From JANMDS01 sp031430575 (GTDB lineage: Bacteria; Pseudomonadota; Gammaproteobacteria; Burkholderiales; Casimicrobiaceae), in assembly GCA_031430575.1 (NCBI GenBank), contig JANPBT010000062.1:186001-250000 (forward strand): a stretch of 64,000 nt of DNA, read 5' to 3'. The translations under genes were made by a program, and so were the position numbers. Each line of letters opens with the position of its first letter. The stretch's first letter is position 1. The notes beneath the pieces were generated by a model that ran no database searches, was not told the DNA's origin, and was given only the letters and a program-made list of their open reading frames with translations. Shown piece by piece: positions 24,772-33,691 of the stretch.

Positions 24772-25761
24772 ATGAAATTGACCAAACAGTTACTCTGGGC
24801 TGCATATCTTGGATGTGGCGTCGCCGCGATGGCGGGAGCATCGATTGCAGCCGCGCAGGCCTATCCAACAAAGCCCGTGCGCATCGTAGTGCCTTTTGCG
24901 CCGGGTGGGTCGAGTGAAATCGTTGCCCGCGCGGTTGCCCAAAAGCTATCGGAGCAACTCGGACAGCAATTCATTGTTGAAAACAAACCGGGCGCAGCGG
25001 GCAATATTGCAATGTCTGAAGTTGCCAAAGCCGAGCCCGATGGCTACACCTTAATTTTGGGTCATGTTGGCACTCTGGCGGTGAATCCCTCGCTCTTCGG
25101 TGCGAAATTACCGTACGACGTTGCACGCGATTTTGTGCCTATCGGATTGCTTGCAAAAGTGCCCTCGGTTTTCGTTGTCAATGCCAAATTGCCGGTCAAT
25201 AATCTGACTGAATTTCTCGCATTCGCGAAGACGAAAACGGGGCAATTAAATTATGGCTCCGCTGGAAATGCCAGCTCCGGGCATCTCTCATTTGAGTATT
25301 TGAAGCTCGTAACAGGGATGGATATTCAGCATATCGCTTACAAAGGAACGGGCCCGCAATTACAAGATTTGTTGGGAGGGCGAACCGACGCAGCGAGTGC
25401 CGGCGCACCGCCGCTCATGGCGCATATCCGCTCCGGCGCAGTAAAAGCGATTGCGGTTGGCACGCCGATGCGGATTGCCGCTTTGCCTAACGTCGCGACT
25501 GTCGCCGAGCAAGGCTTCCCGGGTTTCGAGACATCGCAATGGTACGGGCTTATTGCCCCAGCAAAAACGCCCGCGGCGATTGTGGCGAAGCTCTCTGATG
25601 AAGTCGGCAAAGCGCTCAAGACTGCAGATGTTAAGGCGAAGTTTGAGCAAGATGGGGCAGGGGGCGGCTCAGGTAATGCTGCTGATTTTGCCGCCTATAT
25701 TAAGGCAGAGCAGGTGCGCTGGGCTGACGTCGTTAAACGCGCCAATATTAAGGCGGAGTGA
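24772..25761 (+). CDS. Tripartite tricarboxylate transporter (Bug/TctC) family binding protein
   Basis: 329 residues. The signal peptide is followed by the Bug N-terminus YPTKPVRIVVPFAPGG and then the motifs ENKPGAAG and PDGYT. Bug proteins bind small acids in the periplasm; most are orphans like this one, with no TctAB membrane genes nearby. The ligand is unknown. A repeat copy (24705-24724) lies in its leader. Confidence 0.9.
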   Translation: MKLTKQLLWAAYLGCGVAAMAGASIAAAQAYPTKPVRIVVPFAPGGSSEIVARAVAQKLSEQLGQQFIVENKPGAAGNIAMSEVAKAEPDGYTLILGHVGTLAVNPSLFGAKLPYDVARDFVPIGLLAKVPSVFVVNAKLPVNNLTEFLAFAKTKTGQLNYGSAGNASSGHLSFEYLKLVTGMDIQHIAYKGTGPQLQDLLGGRTDAASAGAPPLMAHIRSGAVKAIAVGTPMRIAALPNVATVAEQGFPGFETSQWYGLIAPAKTPAAIVAKLSDEVGKALKTADVKAKFEQDGAGGGSGNAADFAAYIKAEQVRWADVVKRANIKAE

Positions 25762-25766
25762 AAACA

Positions 25767-25919
25767 ATGGGACCGAATACGGGTTGGTATTGGATTGGGT
25801 TTTTTCTGCTGATGTTGGTTGCGCTTTATAGACTCTTTAACAAAAAGAAACCAGATTCAAAGAAATCAGCGCAATCAACGCCCCGCGCAGATCCGCCAAA
25901 CAGCGACCCAAAAATCTAG
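25767..25919 (+). CDS. Small single-span membrane protein (50 residues)
   Basis: An ATG at 25767 follows GGAG with good spacing and lies 5 bases after the Bug gene. The product has one hydrophobic helix (WYWIGFFLLMLVALYRLF) followed by a basic, Ser/Pro-rich tail beginning KKKPDSKK. I do not recognise a family. Translation signals and codon phase make it likely to be real, and it is too short for usual gene cutoffs. Confidence 0.6.
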   Translation: MGPNTGWYWIGFFLLMLVALYRLFNKKKPDSKKSAQSTPRADPPNSDPKI

Positions 25920-25969
25920 TTTCGACTCGCCCTACGTAACTTCAATTCCCGAGCAACGAATAGCCTTTG

Positions 25970-26938
25970 ATGAATGCAACTTTTGGTTTTCCCATTTTTG
26001 ATCGGCTGCCGCCACCGACCGACGTACGCGCACACATCGTCGCTGATCTCCTCGCTTCAGATGCGGCGATTGCACCGCGCTTTTTTTACGATCCGCTCGG
26101 TTGCGTTCTGTATGAGGCCATTACTCGTCTTGATGAATACTATCCAACGCGCACTGAAAAGCTCATTTTTGAGCAATCTGTTGCAACGCTCCAATCGTTG
26201 ATTCCCGCCAATAGTCAATACATTGATTTAGGCTCGGGCGATAGTGAAAAAGCGGCGCTTCTGTTGCCTGTTTTAAAGCCCACTTCCTACCTGGCGGTTG
26301 ATATTGCCCGCACCGCGATTGAGGCTGCATTGCCGAAATTGGCAAAAATTGCGCCGCAGGTAGCGCTCGGTGGTGTCGTGACCGATTTCGCTGAGAAATT
26401 TGATTTCACCAGCGCGCTTGAGGAGCGGCCGCGGCTATTTGTTTACCCCGGCTCTTCGATTGGAAACTTTACCCCAGCGCTCGCAACGGCATTTCTATCG
26501 CGTTTACGCGCACTCTGCGCTTCAAGCGAAGATCGCATCATCATCGGGGTTGATAGTGTGAAAGCAAAAGCGCGATTGGATGCCGCGTACGACGATGCGC
26601 TAGGGGTGACGGCTGCCTTTAATCGCAATGTGCTCTTACATATTAACCGTGTTGTTGGGAGTAATTTTCGGCTTTCAGAATGGGTGCATCGCGGTTTCTT
26701 CAACACTGCGCAATCACGTATTGAAATGCATCTCGAAGCGGTTAACGATGTTGAAATCACGTTCGCCGGTCAAAGCCGAAAGTTTCAGAAAGGTGAGCGT
26801 ATTCACACAGAAAATTCCTATAAATATACGCGCGCAGGTTTCACTGAATTGCTCGCTGCAGCAGGATTTAGCGTCATCGGCTATTGCACTGAAGCCCAGC
26901 AAGACTTTCACGTTTTCATCGCCCAACCGAAGCGATAA
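25970..26938 (+). CDS. egtD: EgtD-like L-histidine N-alpha-methyltransferase
   Basis: 322 residues. The N-terminal FFYDPLGCVLYEAITRLDEYYPTR (quoted in two overlapping blocks: FFYDPLGCVLYEAITRL, DEYYPTR) and YIDLGSGDSEKAALLL are typical of EgtD, which trimethylates histidine to hercynine in ergothioneine synthesis. The C-terminal half has FVYPGSSIGNF. The partner sulfoxide synthase egtB is not in the window. A diverged repeat copy encodes KIAPQVALG. The start is ATG at 25970 with an overlapping TTG at 25967. Ends 3 bases from the convergent aminotransferase. Confidence 0.85.
   Translation: MNATFGFPIFDRLPPPTDVRAHIVADLLASDAAIAPRFFYDPLGCVLYEAITRLDEYYPTRTEKLIFEQSVATLQSLIPANSQYIDLGSGDSEKAALLLPVLKPTSYLAVDIARTAIEAALPKLAKIAPQVALGGVVTDFAEKFDFTSALEERPRLFVYPGSSIGNFTPALATAFLSRLRALCASSEDRIIIGVDSVKAKARLDAAYDDALGVTAAFNRNVLLHINRVVGSNFRLSEWVHRGFFNTAQSRIEMHLEAVNDVEITFAGQSRKFQKGERIHTENSYKYTRAGFTELLAAAGFSVIGYCTEAQQDFHVFIAQPKR
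26345..26364 (-). repeat. R20 copy, diverged
   Basis: In egtD, encodes IAPQVA; one core change and altered right flank. Confidence 0.75.
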
Positions 26939-26941
26939 CGC

Positions 26942-28114
26942 TTATTGCAAATAGCGCCGTAGCCGTGCGATACCGTCATCGAGCCGGGCATGCTCAGACG
27001 CAAAACACCAGCGTATAAAGCCCTCGCCTTCGTCGCCAAAGGCAGCACCCGGCGCGAGGCCAAGCCCTTCGTCTCGCACTAATTTTTTGCACAATGCTAG
27101 CGAATCGGTGAGTCCGTCTACTTTAAAAAAAGCGTACATCGCGCCAGGCGATGCGTGTGCAGTAATGCCAGGAATCGTTGCGAGCTGGGCATGCAGATGA
27201 TCGCGAGCCGCGCCAAATCGGGTGCGCGTACGCGCAATTATTGGATCGCCGTTTTTGATTGCTGCAATGCCTGCGCGTTGCACAAATACTGGCGCGCAAG
27301 AAGTGTTGTATTCGATCAATTTCCCAAGCTGCTCAATCCATACTGCCGGGCCGGAAAGCCAGCCCAAGCGCCAGCCTGTCATCAACCACGATTTTGAGAA
27401 CGTATTGGCAGAGATAAGGCGATCATTTACTTCTGCAATCGCCAAAAACGACGGTGCGCAGGGCGCGGTAGTGTCGTAGACCAAGCGCTCGTAGGCGTCA
27501 TCGGCCAAGATCCAAATGCCATGCTTACGGCAGTGCAACAAAACCGCGTGTTGCTCGTCGGCGGTAATCGTCCAGCCCGTGGGATTATTGGGGGAATTAA
27601 TCATCACAAGCTTGGTATCTGGTGTGAGCGCTGCTAGCAGTGCTGCCAAATCCAGCCGCCAGCCCGTTGCCTCAAACCGTAACGGAACGCAGGTCACCTT
27701 TGCGGATAGTATTTTCGGAATTTCCACTAAATTTGGCCAAAGCGGCGTGACGCATACCACCCGATCACCCGGATTAATGAGAGACTGCGCGGCCAAGGTC
27801 AATGCGTTAACCCCAGAATTGGTGACCGCAATCTGCGCCGCAGGTATGGGCTTTTCGTGCAATGCGCTTAAATAGCTTGCAATGGTTTCACGTAATTCTG
27901 GCAGTCCCAGATTGTGTGAGTAAAACGTCTCGCCTGCAGCTAAGCTTTGCGCGGCGGCATCGCGAATGAATTGAGGCGTGACTTCATCTGGCTCGCCAAA
28001 CCAAAACGGCAGCACGTTGGGCACGCCCAACCCCGCATTGGCAACCTCGCGAATTTTGGAGGCACGCAGCGCGACGACCGCGCGACGCGGCAGTAGATCG
28101 AAGGTGGAATTCAT
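26942..28114 (-). CDS. Class I/II pyridoxal-phosphate aminotransferase
   Basis: About 390 residues, aspartate aminotransferase fold. Motifs: NSPNNPTGW, ADDAYERL and the PLP lysine in SANTFSKSWLMTGWRLGW. The substrate is uncertain; the family includes broad amino-acid transaminases. ATG at 28114 is chosen because the divergent gene probably starts at 28153. ATG at 28159 has a stronger Shine-Dalgarno (GGAGG) but would overlap that start. A repeat copy encodes PIPAAQIAV. Confidence 0.88.
   Translation of the reverse strand: MNSTFDLLPRRAVVALRASKIREVANAGLGVPNVLPFWFGEPDEVTPQFIRDAAAQSLAAGETFYSHNLGLPELRETIASYLSALHEKPIPAAQIAVTNSGVNALTLAAQSLINPGDRVVCVTPLWPNLVEIPKILSAKVTCVPLRFEATGWRLDLAALLAALTPDTKLVMINSPNNPTGWTITADEQHAVLLHCRKHGIWILADDAYERLVYDTTAPCAPSFLAIAEVNDRLISANTFSKSWLMTGWRLGWLSGPAVWIEQLGKLIEYNTSCAPVFVQRAGIAAIKNGDPIIARTRTRFGAARDHLHAQLATIPGITAHASPGAMYAFFKVDGLTDSLALCKKLVRDEGLGLAPGAAFGDEGEGFIRWCFASEHARLDDGIARLRRYLQ
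27829..27848 (-). repeat. R20 copy
   Basis: In the aminotransferase gene, encodes IPAAQI. Confidence 0.95.
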
Positions 28115-28152
28115 AAATTGAGATGATACGCCGCGCGCGTAAACTCTTTCTG

Positions 28153-28671
28153 ATGACATTGCCCCTCCTTCCCGACGCCATCCGTGCATTTGTGTTTGTT
28201 GCTGAGCTCGATCAATCGCAGCCGTTTGCCACTGATTTGTTTCAACGCAAATTCGGCTCGCCACCACCTGACTTTGGGCAGCACTTTACGGCCTGGGTGC
28301 GCGATAGCGCTGGAGGCTTTGCGTTAGCGAGCTACGTCAATATGTGGACTCGCGACGGTCGTGGATTTCTGGGTGGCGGTGCAACCGATGGCGCAGTCAT
28401 CCGCAGTCTTTCGGCTTTGCAACAAACGGCGATACATGAAGCGGGTGGGCTTTATGTGCCGCTAGCACGTTACGTTTTTGAAAAATACGCCACCGCGATG
28501 CCAGTGATTTATGGTTACTGCGGCGATGCCCATGCCTTTACCCGGCACCTGCAGGCCGGCTTCACGCGCGTGCCTGATCATCCGCACTTGATGACCCATT
28601 TCAACTGGGCGATGACCCCGCACGAGCAGTCAGCGCTCATTGCGATTGGCGATGCCGTCGGTCCGTTCTAG
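28153..28671 (+). CDS. Hypothetical protein, possibly GNAT-like
   Basis: About 172 residues, soluble. The line FTAWVRDSAGGFALASYVNMW and a later FTRHLQAGFTRVPDHPHLMTHF (each shortened: FALASYVNMW; HLQAGFTRV) faintly suggest an acetyltransferase fold, but I cannot confirm it. The stop overlaps the GTG of the deacetylase gene by one base, making it the first gene of a four-gene unit. The start could also be GTG or ATG slightly upstream. Confidence 0.6.
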   Translation: MTLPLLPDAIRAFVFVAELDQSQPFATDLFQRKFGSPPPDFGQHFTAWVRDSAGGFALASYVNMWTRDGRGFLGGGATDGAVIRSLSALQQTAIHEAGGLYVPLARYVFEKYATAMPVIYGYCGDAHAFTRHLQAGFTRVPDHPHLMTHFNWAMTPHEQSALIAIGDAVGPF

Positions 28672-29492
28672 TGCCCGCCATCGTCCTTGCCTACCATAGC
28701 CAAAACGTAAACGGCAGCGACTACGCTTGCAACGACCATATTGCCTTGCAACGGGATCTTGAAACCGTCATCGCGCGTGGCTTGCGCGTGGTAACGGCCG
28801 AGGCGCTTGTGTCGACATTACGTGCGGGGCTTGAATGGGACGAACCCAGCGTTGTTTTCACGTGTGACGACGGCACGTTTCTAGATTGGCAAGACTTTGA
28901 CCATCCGAAGCACGGCATGCAAACGAGCTTCCAAACCATCTTGCTGCGAGCGCTTGCAAATGGTTTGCGCGCACCGCAACGCGGGGTGATGACATCATTC
29001 GTGATTGCGTCTGCGCTGGCGCACGCCGCGATTGATCGATGCAACCACGCCGGGATTCGCATTACGCACGATGCATGGTGGCCAGATGCTGCCAAGGACG
29101 GCACGCTGGCATTGGGTTGCCATAGTTGGGATCATTGCGCAGTTGCGCTCCCGGCGGCGCAGATTTACAGCGAAAGCGCTGGTAATTTTTACGGCGTCAA
29201 AACTTTTGCGCACGCCGATCAACAAGTGCGCGTCGCCGCTGAGATGATTCGTGCGCGGGCGCTAGATTCAACCCAGGCAACGCTTTTTGCCTACCCTTAT
29301 GGGCAGACCACGCCGTATTTGCTCGAACAATACTTTCCGACCGCAGCACATGGTATGCGCGCGGCTTTTACCGATAGTGCGGCGCTGGTAAATCGCAACA
29401 CTTCTGCATGGGCGATCCCGCGCTTTGTTTGTGGTGCGCATTGGCGTTCGCCCGATGATTTTTCCACGTTGCTCGATCAATTAACGCCATGA
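28671..29492 (+). CDS. NodB-type polysaccharide deacetylase family protein
   Basis: 273 residues without an obvious signal peptide. The metal-dependent deacetylase motifs are present as FTCDDGT (usual TFDDG), CHSWDH (HSxxH) and FAYPYGQ. The substrate is unknown; family members act on N-acetylated or similar sugars. GTG start overlaps the previous stop, and the stop overlaps the next gene as ATGA. A variant repeat copy encodes LPAAQIYS. Coupling to a RavA/ViaA-like pair is unusual. Confidence 0.8.
   Translation: MPAIVLAYHSQNVNGSDYACNDHIALQRDLETVIARGLRVVTAEALVSTLRAGLEWDEPSVVFTCDDGTFLDWQDFDHPKHGMQTSFQTILLRALANGLRAPQRGVMTSFVIASALAHAAIDRCNHAGIRITHDAWWPDAAKDGTLALGCHSWDHCAVALPAAQIYSESAGNFYGVKTFAHADQQVRVAAEMIRARALDSTQATLFAYPYGQTTPYLLEQYFPTAAHGMRAAFTDSAALVNRNTSAWAIPRFVCGAHWRSPDDFSTLLDQLTP
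29147..29166 (+). repeat. R20 copy, diverged
   Basis: In the deacetylase gene, encodes LPAAQI; one core change, left flank lost. Confidence 0.65.
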
Positions 29493-30829
29493 GCGCTGCG
29501 ATGAATGCCCGGTTAAGCGCGATTATTTCTGCACTCGAGCATGGCCTCATCGCGCGCGGTGAACCACTACGCGCCTGCATCCTCGCGGCGCTAGCCGGGG
29601 AGCACGCGCTTTTACTCGGGCCGCCAGGCACTGCAAAGAGCATGCTGGCGCGGCGCGTGCACTGCGCCTTCGCAGAGTTTCGCTACTTCGAGCGCTTGCT
29701 AACGCGTTTCTCAGTGCCAGAAGAATTATTTGGCCCGCTCTCACTCGCCGCGTTAGAGGCCGATCGCTATGAGCGGCGGATAGAAGGGTATCTTCCGGCT
29801 GTAGAAATTGCTTTTATCGACGAAATTTTTAAAGCCAATAGCGCAATCTTAAATGCGCTTTTAACGCTGCTCAATGAGCGGGAATTTGATAACGGGGCGG
29901 TGCGTTTGCAGGTGCCGCTGATGACTCTGATCGCCGCGAGTAACGAGATACCCGATGATGAAGCGTTAGCAGCAATTGCAGATCGCTTTTTGGTCTGCAT
30001 GCGCGTGCAGCCTGTGGCCGATGATGAGTTTGGTGCATTGCTACGTGCCTCTGAATCTGCGCCGCAGGTATTGCAGCCGTTGACCCGCATGGAGGTTGAT
30101 GCGATTGCCCAGCAGATGCGTGCGGCAGAAATCACAGAGCCGGTCTTTACAGTGCTCAATAAGGTGCGCATAGCAATGCGTGAAAAGGGCGTCCACGTCT
30201 CAGATCGGCGTTGGCGTAAAGCGTTGCAGTTGATGCGCTGCGCCGCGGTAACGTGCGGGCGTGATGTTGTCCATGATTGGGATGCCTGCGTATTACCGTG
30301 GGCGCTTTCGATTGCAGCAGATGCAGGGCTAATTCTGGATATCGTCGCCGCTGCGCTCGGCGTGATTGACGGCTTTTCACCAACGCAAACGCAGCGCGCA
30401 GTGCAGGCACTCGATGCGACGCTCGACCAAGAAGAGAATGCCAACGAGTTGCAATTTGATGATGGTGGCAAGCTCTCGTTTTCCAAAGATACGACCGCGC
30501 GTGATGCGACGCTGGCGGCACCCAGGCTTTCATCGGCCTTGCGCAAGCGTCGGTTCGGTGCCCATCATATTGATGCGCGACGTGCGCAAGTTGATGCATT
30601 AGTGGCGCAGATCGATGGCTATCTTTCAGCGTTATCGGTTCGCGCGCATGTTTTTGCTGAGGTGAGCGCATCGCATTTGTGGATGACGGCGTCGTTTGCG
30701 TCGCGTGTCGATGCCGCGTTTCAAAACGCCCAAGCAGAGGTGCGGCAGTGTCGCGATCATTTGATCGGGCAGCGGGCGCGCATCGAGGCGCTTCCAACGA
30801 TGGATTCCGCCACGACGACGTCTACCTAA
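29489..30829 (+). CDS. MoxR-family AAA+ ATPase, RavA-like
   Basis: 446 residues. Walker A is LLGPPGTAKSM, Walker B is AFIDEIFKAN, sensor 1 is LIAASNEIPDD. The C-terminal region has RavA-like helical character (SDRRWRKALQLMRCAAV). RavA works with the VWA protein ViaA, which is encoded next. In E. coli the pair binds lysine decarboxylase and respiratory complexes. A repeat copy encodes ESAPQVLQ. ATG overlaps the deacetylase stop. Confidence 0.87.
   Translation: MSAAMNARLSAIISALEHGLIARGEPLRACILAALAGEHALLLGPPGTAKSMLARRVHCAFAEFRYFERLLTRFSVPEELFGPLSLAALEADRYERRIEGYLPAVEIAFIDEIFKANSAILNALLTLLNEREFDNGAVRLQVPLMTLIAASNEIPDDEALAAIADRFLVCMRVQPVADDEFGALLRASESAPQVLQPLTRMEVDAIAQQMRAAEITEPVFTVLNKVRIAMREKGVHVSDRRWRKALQLMRCAAVTCGRDVVHDWDACVLPWALSIAADAGLILDIVAAALGVIDGFSPTQTQRAVQALDATLDQEENANELQFDDGGKLSFSKDTTARDATLAAPRLSSALRKRRFGAHHIDARRAQVDALVAQIDGYLSALSVRAHVFAEVSASHLWMTASFASRVDAAFQNAQAEVRQCRDHLIGQRARIEALPTMDSATTTST
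30053..30072 (-). repeat. R20 copy
   Basis: In the ravA-like gene, encodes ESAPQVL. Confidence 0.95.
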
Positions 30830-32308
30830 ATGCGGCTCGACGAGATTGATCGCTCGCTTCGCATGCTCGATGATGTTCCGCGCGGGCTGTGGTTGCCGCT
30901 TTTAGGAAATGGCGTTGGTGTGCCTGCAGCGCGGCTTCTGGCAATCGCGGCCTTGCGTGCGGCGTTGCTAAAAGGTGAATTACCTGCGGCGCAGATTGGC
31001 TACGAAAACGATGTGTTTGATCACTGCTTTTGCCATTACTTTCGGTCAGCAATCGGCGAGCTCAGGCTTTCCGCCTTTGCCCGTGAGCGTGAAGATTCGA
31101 CTGATCAAATCATCCGCACGCTCCTTTGGCATATGGATCGCATCGCAGGCTACCAAGATCGATTTGGTGAAAATTTCCCCGCTGCGGCGAAGCGGGCTGA
31201 GCAAGCTTTTCGCGCGGAATGGCACGATACTGTCGACGATTGGGCGGAAGTATTTGCAGTTTTTGATTCACTCGGTGGGCTTGATTTAGCGAGCGATCCC
31301 AGTGCGATGCGGGGCGTGCTTGCGCGCGCGGATTGGCAGGCGATCAAGCATGCGCACGCGCTGGTCACGCAAATTCCGCAGCTGCGAAAAATCATCGCCG
31401 CACTCGGGCGCAGCGCGCCTATACCTGCGGCGCAGATTTTCGCTCGAGTGCCGGTGAGCGTCACCGAAACCACATCAGAGATGACGCCGATCACCCACCC
31501 GATGCCCATCGCGCAGCAAGGCGCAGAGGTTGTTGGCGTCCACCGATCCAACGATCTTGCTGCGATGCTGCCCTCAGAAGCACTGCTGCGTCGTCGCCCG
31601 ATTTTGAGCAATCTGTGGCGTGCCCGCTATGTTGAAAATGGCTTGCTGACCTATGAGCGACATGTCACGCTCGATGCACCGATGCCCGCGCCGCAGCTGC
31701 GCACGACGACCCGCATCGTCATGCAGCCACCGCCAAAGCATGAGACCGGTCCGATCATCGTTTGCGTCGATACCTCCAGCTCAATGCGGGGGGCAAAAGA
31801 ATCGTTGGTCAAGGCAACTGTTTTCGAGGCGATGCGGGTTGCCCACGCCCAAAAGCGTGCGTGCTATCTCTTTGCCTTCAGCGATGGTGAAAGCGTGCAC
31901 GAACATGCGCTTGCGCTTAGCGTGCAGGGCATGCATGCGTTGATGGATTTCTTGGCGCTTTCTTTTCATGGAGGCACTGATATCGCCGAGCCAATCACCC
32001 GCGCCGTTGGTCGCGTGCACGCGCATGCGTGGCGCGAAGCCGATATTTTGATTGCGAGTGATGGTGAGTTTGGTGTAACTCCCGCCATAGAAGCTGAAAT
32101 CGCGGCAGCGAAATTAGGTCTTTCTCTGCGCATTCAAGGCGTGCTCGCTGGGGATCGGGAGACGATTGGCATGCGCGCAATCTGTGATGATATTTTTTGG
32201 ATCAAAGATTGGCGGCGATTTGATCGGGCTCATTCAAGCGCGGATTCACCGGTGCATGCCACTGATCTCACCGCGCGTTACTTCCCCAATGCGATGCGCG
32301 CGCGTTAA
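30830..32308 (+). CDS. VWA-domain protein, ViaA-like
   Basis: 492 residues. The C-terminal von Willebrand A domain has the MIDAS motif CVDTSSSMRG, then SFHGGTDI and ASDGEFG. The N-terminal half is helical. Adjacent to the RavA-like ATPase with no gap (stop TAA, then ATG), as in ravA-viaA. Two repeat copies encode LPAAQIG and IPAAQIF. Its stop overlaps the stop of the convergent DUF3617 gene. Confidence 0.85.
   Translation: MRLDEIDRSLRMLDDVPRGLWLPLLGNGVGVPAARLLAIAALRAALLKGELPAAQIGYENDVFDHCFCHYFRSAIGELRLSAFAREREDSTDQIIRTLLWHMDRIAGYQDRFGENFPAAAKRAEQAFRAEWHDTVDDWAEVFAVFDSLGGLDLASDPSAMRGVLARADWQAIKHAHALVTQIPQLRKIIAALGRSAPIPAAQIFARVPVSVTETTSEMTPITHPMPIAQQGAEVVGVHRSNDLAAMLPSEALLRRRPILSNLWRARYVENGLLTYERHVTLDAPMPAPQLRTTTRIVMQPPPKHETGPIIVCVDTSSSMRGAKESLVKATVFEAMRVAHAQKRACYLFAFSDGESVHEHALALSVQGMHALMDFLALSFHGGTDIAEPITRAVGRVHAHAWREADILIASDGEFGVTPAIEAEIAAAKLGLSLRIQGVLAGDRETIGMRAICDDIFWIKDWRRFDRAHSSADSPVHATDLTARYFPNAMRAR
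30979..30998 (+). repeat. R20 copy
   Basis: In the viaA-like gene, encodes LPAAQI. Confidence 0.93.
31420..31439 (+). repeat. R20 copy
   Basis: In the viaA-like gene, encodes IPAAQI. Confidence 0.95.
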
Positions 32309-32781
32309 GAGGTGCTGACCGATGCTTTCGGCTCGTCGGGCTCGCACTCGCCGGCGCGTCGCGCCTTGATAGATTCGCTGCGCTCGGTGGGTTCGCCACC
32401 AAATTTAGTGCCTTTCGTCGCCGTTTCGATGGTGTAATTTTCAGAATCGATCAACGTGATAACGGTATGATTGGTGCCCGCGAGCCCACCAGGGAGGCTG
32501 CATTTTGCGGTGACATCATAGGATTTTTCATCAATTTGCTTGATCTCCGACTTACATAAAAATGCAGCGAGCGATAGCACGCGCTGTATTTCCTTGCGGG
32601 GGCTGGCGCAGTAATTGGTCTTGCGCACCGTCGGTTCTTGCCCGGGCTTGCGAATCGTACGCTCCACCAGCCATTTACCTGCTTTTAACTGCTCAAGTGG
32701 CAACCGATCAACTGCGAGCGCAGATTGCGCAACGGTAGCGGTAGCCAAGACGATAAAAAGTGCGAGAGAGCGAGTTTTCAT
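32305..32781 (-). CDS. DUF3617-type periplasmic protein
   Basis: 158 residues. A signal peptide (MKTRSLALFIVLATATVAQ onward, cut near ALAVD) precedes a small domain with Cys pairs (NYCASP, LCKSE, AKCSLPGG) and WLVERTIRKPG, as in DUF3617. Function unknown. ATG at 32781 overlaps the UPF0280 stop as ATGA, so it is the last gene of the molybdenum-hydroxylase operon. Confidence 0.75.
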   Translation of the reverse strand: MKTRSLALFIVLATATVAQSALAVDRLPLEQLKAGKWLVERTIRKPGQEPTVRKTNYCASPRKEIQRVLSLAAFLCKSEIKQIDEKSYDVTAKCSLPGGLAGTNHTVITLIDSENYTIETATKGTKFGGEPTERSESIKARRAGECEPDEPKASVSTS

Positions 32782-33683
32782 GTTTTCTTTAACGTGGGTT
32801 GAGCCAGGCCGTGGACAGCAGGTGCCGCGATTTTTAAGCAGGGGTGGTGCGCGGGGACGATGCAAGTTGCGCCTTGTAGCTGCAACACAACACCGAAAAC
32901 TGCGCCGCAGGTATAAAGCTCAGTTGCAAACGCCACGCCTGCGGCCAGTGCTGCATCAATCTCGCTCGCGTCGAGGTGCGGCACATTGACCGTCACTAGG
33001 CGCGCACCGAGATCTGAATCGGGTTGGAGCGCGCAGGCGGCGATTCGTTCAATCTGGGGGTGCGTGCAGTTCACAGCGTTGGCGATTAAAGTCGCGGCTG
33101 CATCGGCCTGCGCAGCGCTCGCTGCGAGCACTGTTACCGCGTCTGCGATTCCGAGAGAATGCGAGCGACCCCGCCAGCCGGAGGTGGCGATGCCGCGCGG
33201 GGCGTCGATTGCGTGGATTGTTGCGTTACCGAAAAGAGTAGGGCGCTGCGGGTCATCAACGAGGCCAAAGGTCACCGAGGTTGCCGTCGAGAGATGAAAT
33301 GCGATATCGCCGCCATCGTTGACCCACACCCGCTTAAGGTTTGGCGCTGCCGCGATGATGTGCCAGAGCAGCGTGTCAGCAACTGCCCCGGCAACGGCAG
33401 CCATAGGGGTTATGAATTGGGCTCTTAGCGGCCAGCAGGCGCGCACCATGCGTTGCGCGGTTTTCCCCAATACCTGCGGCGCAGATTTACCCGAAAGCGG
33501 TGATCGCAAAATCGGTAGCTCGCTCACCAACCCATTCAAAATAGTCTCGAACTGATCGCTCGCCGCAGCGAAGGCGGCGATGATTTCTAGATCATCGCCT
33601 TCGGCTTCGACGATGCAGTCAATCGGTCCGTGGTGCAGATGCAGGCGGTTGGGCGCGAGCAGCCGAGTTTGCGCACCGGTCAT
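32778..33683 (-). CDS. UPF0280 family protein
   Basis: 301 residues. The signature FITPMAAVAGAVADTLLW and the ApbE-like segment VNDGGDIAF mark UPF0280, which is distantly related to flavin-transferase ApbE. The biochemical role is unknown. In this operon it stands beside a 6-hydroxynicotinate-reductase-like protein, an association I recall from other proteobacteria. Two repeat copies encode YTCGAVFG and KSAPQVLG. Confidence 0.82.
   Translation of the reverse strand: MTGAQTRLLAPNRLHLHHGPIDCIVEAEGDDLEIIAAFAAASDQFETILNGLVSELPILRSPLSGKSAPQVLGKTAQRMVRACWPLRAQFITPMAAVAGAVADTLLWHIIAAAPNLKRVWVNDGGDIAFHLSTATSVTFGLVDDPQRPTLFGNATIHAIDAPRGIATSGWRGRSHSLGIADAVTVLAASAAQADAAATLIANAVNCTHPQIERIAACALQPDSDLGARLVTVNVPHLDASEIDAALAAGVAFATELYTCGAVFGVVLQLQGATCIVPAHHPCLKIAAPAVHGLAQPTLKKT
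32896..32915 (-). repeat. R20 copy
   Basis: In the UPF0280 gene, encodes YTCGAV. Confidence 0.92.
33469..33488 (+). repeat. R20 copy
   Basis: In the UPF0280 gene, encodes KSAPQVL. Confidence 0.96.
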
Positions 33684-33691
33684 CGTGGGCT

